A DNA stretch of 64,000 nucleotides from contig VMHB01000003.1 of NCBI GenBank assembly GCA_007378985.1, positions 62,001 to 126,000 on the forward strand. Direction: 5' to 3'. The notes under the pieces were generated by a model, which saw only the letters and a list, made by a program, of their open reading frames with translations, ran no database searches and was not told the origin of the DNA. This stretch comes from Parcubacteria group bacterium Greene0714_7 (lineage in GTDB: Bacteria; Patescibacteria; Paceibacteria; UBA9973; UBA2103). This document shows positions 57,744-64,000 of this stretch, one piece after another. The number at the start of each line of letters is the position of its first letter. Position 1 is the first letter of the stretch. The translations under genes were made by a program, and so were the position numbers.

Positions 57744-58883
57744 TTAGTTTTCATGTTCTAGGGCAGTATCCAGAATTATTTGCGCAATTGCTTTTGCTGA
57801 ATCTGGTTTTGCAAATTTTCCCGCTGCCTCTGCCATGTCGTTGCGTGCTTTTGGATTAGTAAAAAGGCGTTCTATTTCTGCAAGTAGCAGATGGGGGGTA
57901 AGGTTTTGTTGCTCCATAACAATTGCGGCACCCGAGCGAGCATATGCGAAAGCATTTGAGCGCTGATCCCGACTTACCTCTTCAGGTATAGGGATAAGGA
58001 TTGAGGCTTTCTTCCACGAAGCAACCTCCGCAATAGAACCCGATCCTGCGCGAGTGATTACAAGATCAGTTGCTCCCGCAGCCATCTTTAATGCAAGAGT
58101 TGAAAGATATCCATACGGTTTATAGCGGTATCGTTTTTCATTTTTTCCTAAAATGACATGGGCTGTTTCAGCAACGGATTTAATATGTACCTGCCCTGCC
58201 TGATGTATAACTTGGAAATGATCAATAAGTTCTGGCAGTGCCTCGAGGATAGTGTTGTTAAGCTTCTCTGCTCCAAGTGAACCACCAAGAAAAAGAAGTA
58301 CGGGAACATTGCGTTCAAGTTCCAAAAATTCTTGCGCTCCTTCACGGGCAGGATTTTTAAGCTCAGTGCGTACAGGATTGCCAACGAGAGCTACTTTTGG
58401 TCGAAACTTTTCTGGAAAATAATCGTATGCCTCTTCGTATGAAATACCGATCTGTTTTGCAAAAGGTAGAGCAAGTATGGTGGCGCGCCCTGGCACGGCA
58501 TCGGAATCATGTGCAATTACGGGGATGCGAAGCCACTTTGCTGCAAGAAGTGTTGGCACGCTTCCATATCCTCCTTTTGAAAAAACAACATCAGGAAATA
58601 TTTGATAAAGAGCAAGAGTTGTTTGGAGTATCCCCCACCCTGTTTTAAAGAAATCAAAAAAATTGAGAATTGAAAAATAACGACGCATTTTCCCTGCGGG
58701 TGTTTGTACGAAAGTAATGTTGTTTTCGTACAGTGCTCGTTCATCAAACGCCGTGGGTCCAAAAAAGTAGAGTTGAGGATCGAGAAGTTTTTTCTCTTTT
58801 ACGATTTCATGGATTGCTTCAGCAACAGCAATAACTGGGTAAAAATGACCTCCAGTTCCGCCCCCAGTAAAAACAATTTTCAT
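57744..58883 (-). CDS. murG: UDP-GlcNAc:lipid I GlcNAc transferase MurG
   Basis: Makes lipid II from lipid I at the inner face of the membrane. GT28 fold, 379 aa: FTGGGTGGHFYPVIAVAEAI (G loop 1), FSKGGYGSVPTLLAAKWL, PVLLFLGGSLGAEKLN, and VITRAGSGSIAEVASWKKAS. The ATG directly abuts an inverted repeat (58884-58998). Runs in the order ftsW to murG with mraY upstream. Confidence 0.95.
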   Translation of the reverse strand: MKIVFTGGGTGGHFYPVIAVAEAIHEIVKEKKLLDPQLYFFGPTAFDERALYENNITFVQTPAGKMRRYFSILNFFDFFKTGWGILQTTLALYQIFPDVVFSKGGYGSVPTLLAAKWLRIPVIAHDSDAVPGRATILALPFAKQIGISYEEAYDYFPEKFRPKVALVGNPVRTELKNPAREGAQEFLELERNVPVLLFLGGSLGAEKLNNTILEALPELIDHFQVIHQAGQVHIKSVAETAHVILGKNEKRYRYKPYGYLSTLALKMAAGATDLVITRAGSGSIAEVASWKKASILIPIPEEVSRDQRSNAFAYARSGAAIVMEQQNLTPHLLLAEIERLFTNPKARNDMAEAAGKFAKPDSAKAIAQIILDTALEHEN

Positions 58884-58998
58884 CCCGTTAGAAATAGGAC
58901 ACGAACGCCATTGCGTCAGTGCCTATAACAGCTAGATGTGTAATGTTCGACTGTGCCATAGTGATACGTATTGATATGCGTCCGTGATTTCTAACGGG
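58884..58998. repeat. inverted repeat element between ftsW and murG
   Basis: CCCGTTAGAAAT (58884-58895) and ATTTCTAACGGG (58987-58998) are perfectly complementary, extended by GGAC/GTCC. The minus-strand CTAAC just before ATG recalls family D. No gene inside, and nothing else clear up to 59074. Confidence 0.65.
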
Positions 58999-59074
58999 AT
59001 TCATATCTCTTGTAAAGTATAAGTCCAGTAATGCATATGAGCTAGGAGCAGTGGTTGGGTAACTAGTGACATTT

Positions 59075-60181
59075 TTACTTTGTTATTGAACGAGAGATTG
59101 ACAGCAAAATTCCTGCAGCTCCGAGGGACACCAAGAGTGCAGTGCCTCCGTGACTTACAAACACAAGCGGGAGTCCTGAAAGTGGCAGGAGAGCAAGCAT
59201 TGCGCCGATGTTTAAAAATGATTGGGCTGTAATAAGCACCACAATACCTACGGCAACTAATCCTCCAAACATGTCTGGCGTCCTAGCAGCAACCCAGAGG
59301 CCTCGAAGGGCAAAGGTAATATACACAAATATAAGCGCCAATCCCCCAACAAAACCAAATTCCTCAGCGAAAACTGAAAATATTGAGTCTGAAATAGGTT
59401 CTGGTAATTTTCCAAATTTTTGGATACTTTGTCCAAAACCACGACCGAATGTCTCACCAGCGCCAACAGCAAGAAGGGATTGCTGTACTTGATAACTTGT
59501 TCCGCGAGGATCTAGTGTCGGATGTAGGAACGTGGTAAGTCGATCCGCTAGGTAAGGACGGAAAGAAACTAGAATAATCAAAAGACAAATCCCTGCGCCA
59601 GCCAGAATTGCCAAATGTTTAATACGAGCGCCTGCAGCCATAAACATGGCGCCACCTGCAACTGCAATAATAACAAAGGTGTCTGTGTCAGGTTGAGCAA
59701 GAAGTGCAGCTCCAGTTATTGCAGTAATAATTCCGAATGGTATGAGGCCTTGACCAATAGTATTTATCTTTGATTTTGTATTTGAAAACCAAGTAGCAAG
59801 GTACAAAATATAGGCAATTTTTAAAAACTCTGAAGGTTGTAGCGTAATTGGACCAATATGTATCCAACGCGTAGCGCCATTCAATGTAAGACCAAGGTGT
59901 GGAATAAACACAAGAAGCGTGAGTACGATGGATGCGCCAAAAATATGCAAAGAAAAACGTTTCCATACGCGATACGGAACTGCTAAACAAAAGAAAAATG
60001 CAATGAGTCCTCCGCCGAGTCCAAAGATTAGCTGACTGCGCGCCACACTTGAAAATTTGGCACCATCGTATGCGAGTAATCCTAAAGAGGCCGAAAGGAA
60101 AATAAATAAACCACTGACTACGAGAGTCGCAACTGTCATTAGAAGTATCCGGTCTGGATGTTGGCGTGCCGATTTTCTCAT
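59075..60181 (-). CDS. ftsW: lipid II polymerase FtsW (SEDS family)
   Basis: A 368-aa protein with about ten membrane helices. SEDS signatures: NGATRWIHIGPITLQPSEFLK, LAQPDTDTFVIIAVAGGAMF, and SDSIFSVFAEEFGFVGGLAL with the conserved Glu/Asp. Context with murG and mraY favours FtsW over RodA; no other SEDS gene is in the window. Confidence 0.9.
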   Translation of the reverse strand: MRKSARQHPDRILLMTVATLVVSGLFIFLSASLGLLAYDGAKFSSVARSQLIFGLGGGLIAFFFCLAVPYRVWKRFSLHIFGASIVLTLLVFIPHLGLTLNGATRWIHIGPITLQPSEFLKIAYILYLATWFSNTKSKINTIGQGLIPFGIITAITGAALLAQPDTDTFVIIAVAGGAMFMAAGARIKHLAILAGAGICLLIILVSFRPYLADRLTTFLHPTLDPRGTSYQVQQSLLAVGAGETFGRGFGQSIQKFGKLPEPISDSIFSVFAEEFGFVGGLALIFVYITFALRGLWVAARTPDMFGGLVAVGIVVLITAQSFLNIGAMLALLPLSGLPLVFVSHGGTALLVSLGAAGILLSISRSITK

Positions 60182-60187
60182 AGGGTG

Positions 60188-61252
60188 TTAGCCGAGGAGC
60201 GCAAGAGAAACACCGAGAATTGCAAAAATAATAGAAAGAATCCAGTAGCGCATGGTGACTTTAGACCCTGGCCAGCCTATTGCTTCAAAGTGGTGGTGGA
60301 GTGGGGCGATTTTAAAAACTTTTTTCTTAAAAACTTTTTTTGAGAACACCTGAATAATATTTGAAAGCACTGTTACGACAAGTAATAACGCAATAATTGG
60401 TAGTGCAGGAAGTCCCCTACCTTCACCAAGGGTATCGGTCATAAATGCAATGGCAGCAACGGTGAGCGTTAAACCCATTGTGCCGGTTTCTGTCATCCAA
60501 AACCTGGCAGGAGGTACATTGAACCAAAGAAAAGCGAGGAGCGCTCCAACAATCGTTGCACAAAATGCGGCTAGGTCTATTTGGTTTTGGTGAAATGCAA
60601 TAAAGGCGTATGCGGTGAAGATAGATGCAAACACAGCCCCAGACAAGCCATCAATTCCATCAATAACCCCTGATGCGTAGAGAAATAAAGAAACCAGCAT
60701 GAAGAATGGTATGACAAGCCATCCTATATAGAGAGGATCGCCAAACGGCATACTAATAGAAGTTATGTCGAGTTTTGTATAGAACCACCAGCCAATACAA
60801 AAGGAAAGTACGGCAACAAATAAAAGTCGAATTTTGAGTGGAATACCTTTCTCACCATTTCGATCAACAACATCGAGAATATCGTTAATAAGTCCGACTA
60901 ATGAGCCAAGAATTAGGGTTGTGAAAGGTATCCATGTTTGAGACCGTGAAAGAAAGAGGAGTTTTGTGGTTGATGAGTTTGGGAAAATATATTGAAGAGC
61001 CCAAAGTAGAGCGATAGTAAGAATAACTGATGCCCACACAAGAATGCCTCCCATGCGTGGAGTTTTTGTTTCAGTTTCTCCGTGGAGTCTTGCGAACTCA
61101 ACAGCAACCTGCCCATCGAGGGCTTTTTTCCCGGGTTGTTTTTTCCATACGCGGTACTTATAAAGGTAGTGCGTAAGAAGTGGAGCAATGGCAATACCTA
61201 CCCAGAAAGCAATTACGGATGGGACAAAAACTTTAAGAAGGTCAATAATCAT
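60188..61252 (-). CDS. mraY: phospho-N-acetylmuramoyl-pentapeptide-transferase
   Basis: Attaches phospho-MurNAc-pentapeptide to undecaprenyl phosphate. 354 aa, ten helices. Motifs: RMGGILVWASVILTIAL, LVGLINDILDV (Asp pair), GVIDGIDGLSGAVFA, and the cytoplasmic APLHHHFEAIGWPGSKVTMR. Only 6 nt from ftsW. Confidence 0.95.
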   Translation of the reverse strand: MIIDLLKVFVPSVIAFWVGIAIAPLLTHYLYKYRVWKKQPGKKALDGQVAVEFARLHGETETKTPRMGGILVWASVILTIALLWALQYIFPNSSTTKLLFLSRSQTWIPFTTLILGSLVGLINDILDVVDRNGEKGIPLKIRLLFVAVLSFCIGWWFYTKLDITSISMPFGDPLYIGWLVIPFFMLVSLFLYASGVIDGIDGLSGAVFASIFTAYAFIAFHQNQIDLAAFCATIVGALLAFLWFNVPPARFWMTETGTMGLTLTVAAIAFMTDTLGEGRGLPALPIIALLLVVTVLSNIIQVFSKKVFKKKVFKIAPLHHHFEAIGWPGSKVTMRYWILSIIFAILGVSLALLG

Positions 61253-61306
61253 AGTATGTGTGTCGAGTGATTCATTTTACTATATAGAGCCTAAACAAGG
61301 TTCTTT

Positions 61307-62242
61307 TTATTGATTTGTATTGCAGATAAGAGAGCGTCGCATGCTTGTTTTCAGTGCATTTGTTAAGGCAACCATATCAGCATCTCGTCCCTCTCTTGTT
61401 GAACCCAAGATAACCGCAACCACTCCATGGCCTGGTAGTGGTTCAAAAGTTATCGCTAAGTTTCCTCCAGCAATGTCTGTAAAGCCTGTTTTAGAACCAA
61501 TAGCACCAGGAAGAAGGGATATGACAGAGCTAGTATTTGTTCCTCGATGTTTTGTATTATCGAGCGATAAAAAAGTATCCCTAACTACTGTTGTGCCTTC
61601 AACAAGGCGTGGCTTTGTTTCAACAATATGCGCAAATAATTTCCCAATGTCACGAGCAGACCCGAAGGCTCCAGCGGAATTTTCTGAGATATCAAGACCG
61701 GTGTCATCGGCAAAAAATGTTTGAGACATTCCGAGAGATACCGCCTTTTGGTTCATGTATTGTATAAACATTTCAGATGATCCGTGTTTCTTTTTTTCTG
61801 TAGCAAGTGCAAGCGCATGAGCCCCATCGTTTGAAGACGTTACAAGTGTAAAATCTATCAGATTTTTTACTCGCCACCTTTCTCCCAACGTAAATCCCGA
61901 GTCCCCTTCTGGTGTAAGGGCATCTTTTGATATTGTGACAGTATCATCATCTTCTAATACATCAGACGCAACGAGTGCGGTCATAAGTTTTGTGAGTGAA
62001 GCCAGAGGTAATTGAATATCAGCATTTTTTTCATACAAAACTTCCCCTGTGTCTAGGTCTTGTGCATATGCCGCTTTCCCCGTCAAAGAGAGTTGCGGAG
62101 AGAGGTTTGCGCAAAACACTGACGCAGAAACTGTTGCGCGTGAATTCTCCTTAAAAACAAGTGGCCATGCCGAAAAAATAATTGTTCCGCTCAAAAACAC
62201 TGTACTCAATAGCAATAAATTTAGGCGCGTGTTTGGATTCAT
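61307..62242 (-). CDS. dacA: D-alanyl-D-alanine carboxypeptidase (S11)
   Basis: Trims pentapeptides in the wall. N-terminal signal/anchor (LLLLSTVFLSGTIIFSAWPL), active Ser and Lys in PLASLTKLMTALVASD, SxN in TSSNDGAHAL, KTG in GSKTGFTDIAGG. 311 aa. No C-terminal amphipathic extension. Start overlaps the scpB stop by 4 nt. Confidence 0.94.
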   Translation of the reverse strand: MNPNTRLNLLLLSTVFLSGTIIFSAWPLVFKENSRATVSASVFCANLSPQLSLTGKAAYAQDLDTGEVLYEKNADIQLPLASLTKLMTALVASDVLEDDDTVTISKDALTPEGDSGFTLGERWRVKNLIDFTLVTSSNDGAHALALATEKKKHGSSEMFIQYMNQKAVSLGMSQTFFADDTGLDISENSAGAFGSARDIGKLFAHIVETKPRLVEGTTVVRDTFLSLDNTKHRGTNTSSVISLLPGAIGSKTGFTDIAGGNLAITFEPLPGHGVVAVILGSTREGRDADMVALTNALKTSMRRSLICNTNQ

Positions 62243-62853
62243 AGTGCCGGAGTGCTTTCTTCTGATGAGGTCTCTTCGCGTCCAGCAAACACCTCATCAA
62301 TAGCTGATCGTGTTTCAGTGTACCCAGGAATATCAGCGAGTGTGGCAACACCTAAGTATGCAGGTAACTCTGCGGTAGCTCGATACAAAAAACTTCGTTT
62401 GTCACTCGTATTTTCAACTCGCTCTATTAATCCTCGAATGAGGAGCGAGCGAAGTATTGAGGAGCAATTAACACCTCGGACGTACTCAATATCTGATCTT
62501 GAAATAGGCCCTCGGAAAATCACTATACTAATAGTCTCTAAACCTGCCTTACCAAGTGGACCTTCCAGTTCTTCTCGGCGCATCTTTTCAATGAGTTCAT
62601 GTGTTTCTGGTGCAGTTGCGAGAGCCACCGTGTCACCTTCGCGTACCACGCGCACTCCTCGCCCTTCCAAGGACATAGCAAGACTCGTAATACCAATTTC
62701 TGTTTCTTCTTTTGAAAGCCCTATGTATGAGGAGAGTTCTTTAACTGTAATTGCACCACCGCGGAAAAAAAGCGCAGCCTCTATCTCTACTTCAATTGGA
62801 GGTTTTTGTGTCATATTAAAACTTTGGGGTTTTGGCGTTACCGTTGTATGCAA
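62239..62853 (-). CDS. scpB: segregation and condensation protein B
   Basis: Winged-helix partner of ScpA and SMC. VEIEAALFFRGGAITVKELS, then the family segment GLETISIVIFRGPISRSDIEYVRGV (usual LETLAIIAYxQPITRxEIExIRGV), and RSFLYRATAELPAYLGV. 204 aa. Start overlaps scpA's end by 38 nt; an internal Met at about residue 14 (MTQKPP) would give a 191-aa protein and a short overlap only. Confidence 0.93.
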   Translation of the reverse strand: MHTTVTPKPQSFNMTQKPPIEVEIEAALFFRGGAITVKELSSYIGLSKEETEIGITSLAMSLEGRGVRVVREGDTVALATAPETHELIEKMRREELEGPLGKAGLETISIVIFRGPISRSDIEYVRGVNCSSILRSLLIRGLIERVENTSDKRSFLYRATAELPAYLGVATLADIPGYTETRSAIDEVFAGREETSSEESTPAL

Positions 62854-63541
62854 TAGCTATCTCGCCAAATGTTTGCTCTTGCTCTACTAACACTAATCCT
62901 CGTTTAAAAAGTTCCAGCATAGCAAGAAAGCTTACTACCACTTCTCTCTTATTTACAGCGCTCGTTCCTGCAAAATCTCGGAAAGTCATTTGTATTGCAC
63001 GTTCAATTCGTCCTGATAGTCGGTCTATCATTTCCTCAAGAGAGATGACTGATTTTACTGCAACTTCGTCTCGTTCAATTTCTTTTGGTGCACTTGCTAA
63101 AACACGCTCAGTAGCTTCTTGTATGCTTTGAAGCGACAAATCGTTTGATGGTGTAAAAAGAGGTTCGATATTTCGAGAGCCAGTACCAAAAAACATCCTA
63201 GAATGTAGAGTGCTTATTTCTTTGGCGGTATCTCGAAATATTTTGTACAGTGTCAAACGAAATTCTAAATCTTTAACATTCCCCTCCTCTTCTTTAGTAA
63301 GGGAAAGTACTGGGAGTAGCGAACGAGATTTTAGGAGAAGTAATGTTGCTGCAACAAGGATAAAATGAGCAGCTTGCCCTATCGGGAATGCGACTTGGCG
63401 CTGAATATATCCTAAAAAATCATCGGCAACACTTGAAAGCGAAATATCTGAAATCAAAAGCTTCCGCTCTTCGATGAGATTCAATAGTAACTCCAATGGG
63501 CCTTCAAATTGGGGTGTTTTGATGCTAAAGCTTGTTTCCAC
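62816..63541 (-). CDS. scpA: segregation and condensation protein A
   Basis: Kleisin linking SMC heads. FSIKTPQFEGPLELLLNLIEERKLLISDISLS at the N terminus, HFILVAATLLLLKSRSLLP, and the C-terminal winged helix (VVSFLAMLELFKRGLVLVEQEQTFGEI). 241 aa. First gene of the minus run scpA-scpB-dacA-mraY-ftsW-murG, divergent from pepA. Confidence 0.94.
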   Translation of the reverse strand: METSFSIKTPQFEGPLELLLNLIEERKLLISDISLSSVADDFLGYIQRQVAFPIGQAAHFILVAATLLLLKSRSLLPVLSLTKEEEGNVKDLEFRLTLYKIFRDTAKEISTLHSRMFFGTGSRNIEPLFTPSNDLSLQSIQEATERVLASAPKEIERDEVAVKSVISLEEMIDRLSGRIERAIQMTFRDFAGTSAVNKREVVVSFLAMLELFKRGLVLVEQEQTFGEIAIAYNGNAKTPKF

Positions 63542-63636
63542 GGAGTAACTATATCATGCAAGAAATAGGGCTTTTAAGACTGTATAAGTCCGTAAGTAGA
63601 GCTCCGTATTCATTTTTGTTTTAGAAATACTACGGA

Positions 63637-63642
63637 TATACT
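63637..63642 (+). promoter_or_regulatory. -10 box of pepA
   Basis: TATACT ending 6 nt before ATG 63649; leaderless layout. Confidence 0.5.
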
Positions 63643-63648
63643 ATCTAT

Positions 63649-64000
63649 ATGAAAATAGAATTCATTGAACCCAAAGGCGCCGTGTCTGTTGACCTTGTTG
63701 CTGGTGACGCTACCAGAGTGGTTGAAGACGCGCACGGTGTTGTTGTATTAAAAATAGGTATTGGAAAAGTTGACGAAATAACGCGTCGGAAACTTGTAAC
63801 CATTTCACGAAAAGTTATACGCATTGCCAATGAACACCGATTTAGTGCTCTCTCTATCCCCTTCCTCGATTTTCAATTTGCAGGAACAAAGGACATTTCT
63901 GACCATGAGCTTGGACGTATTCTTGCGGAAAATTTTGAAATGGCAAATTATGAGTTTCGGAAATACAAAACTCCACCTAAGGAAGGTTTCCCGACAATAC
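63649..64000 (+). CDS. pepA: leucyl aminopeptidase (M17), partial at window edge
   Basis: The first 117 residues of an M17 peptidase: the N-terminal macro-like domain MKIEFIEPKGAVSVDLVAGD and ISRKVIRIANEHRFSALSIP, ending AENFEMANYEFRKYKTPPK as in PepA before the catalytic domain. The catalytic part lies outside the window. Divergent from scpA. Confidence 0.88.
   Translation, partial: MKIEFIEPKGAVSVDLVAGDATRVVEDAHGVVVLKIGIGKVDEITRRKLVTISRKVIRIANEHRFSALSIPFLDFQFAGTKDISDHELGRILAENFEMANYEFRKYKTPPKEGFPTI

Overview
This 64 kb window comes from a small-genome bacterium that is most likely a member of the Patescibacteria/CPR, probably Parcubacteria. The protein sequences and several unusual gene forms suggest this: a short ProS without the editing insert, class I LysRS, a MurF lacking its N-terminal domain, a PriA without Walker motifs, and many tiny membrane proteins. 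Shine-Dalgarno sequences are scarce. At least a dozen genes have a TATAAT/TACAAT-like hexamer ending only 6-8 nt before the ATG, which implies largely leaderless transcription. No taxonomic search could be run, so placement is an inference from gene form.

Layout. 0-4 kb: minus-strand priA, a GIY-YIG nuclease cassette, def and fmt. 4-11.6 kb: murA, three small hypotheticals, an MreB-like gene, DNA polymerase III delta-prime, alr, frr, a four-helix-bundle (S23) cassette and rseP. 11.6-16.7 kb: a strong promoter and T-box leader in front of proA-proC-proB-csaA-proS, a proline supply and charging operon. 16.6-20.2 kb: cell-shape genes mreB-mreC-mreD-mrdA, several of them damaged. 20.3-28.9 kb: greA, lysS, then a division/wall cluster mraZ-rsmH-ftsL-like-ftsI-murF with MraZ boxes, and an inositol-phosphatase gene. 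28.97-36 kb: tRNA-Glu, an inverted copy of its 3' end, and an accessory zone with a Shedu-type nuclease (SduA) plus an overlapping unknown partner, HicBA, PspC, DUF3761, DUF305 and PAP2 proteins. 36.4-44.8 kb: an aspartoacylase-like gene, yqeY, rmuC, glmS, rplU, recR, dnaB. 45-52.6 kb: corA, ctpA, rplI, rpmA, a DnaQ-like exonuclease, LOG protein, a lysozyme-like protein, an HtrA-like protease and DoxX. 52.6-64 kb: small proteins, an M23 hydrolase, gltX, then murG-ftsW-mraY-dacA-scpB-scpA and the start of pepA.

What stands out is the intergenic DNA. It is packed with several families of related inverted-repeat elements: (A) a 42-bp near-perfect palindrome in five copies with compensatory changes; (B) TTTAGGGTTTAGG-type repeats; (C) AGCTTTCAGGTGCCAGC / GGTGCTAGCTTCTAGG-type repeats that often bracket family A; (D) elements ending in hairpins with a conserved loop (TTACGAGCGAAGCGAGTTAG-like) and CCCTGTTAAAT/ATTTAACAGGG inner arms; (E) GGGAAGAGGG hairpins flanked by AACGAAGCGAG words. 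One D element carries the GIY-YIG gene and one B-type pair brackets the S23 gene, while other copies are empty. These look like cargo-bearing elements and their non-autonomous relatives.

Several genes (two mreB copies, rseP, mrdA, possibly mreC, rplU and rplI) seem to miss short internal or terminal pieces, usually with a frame change. This is either assembly loss or real decay and needs read mapping.
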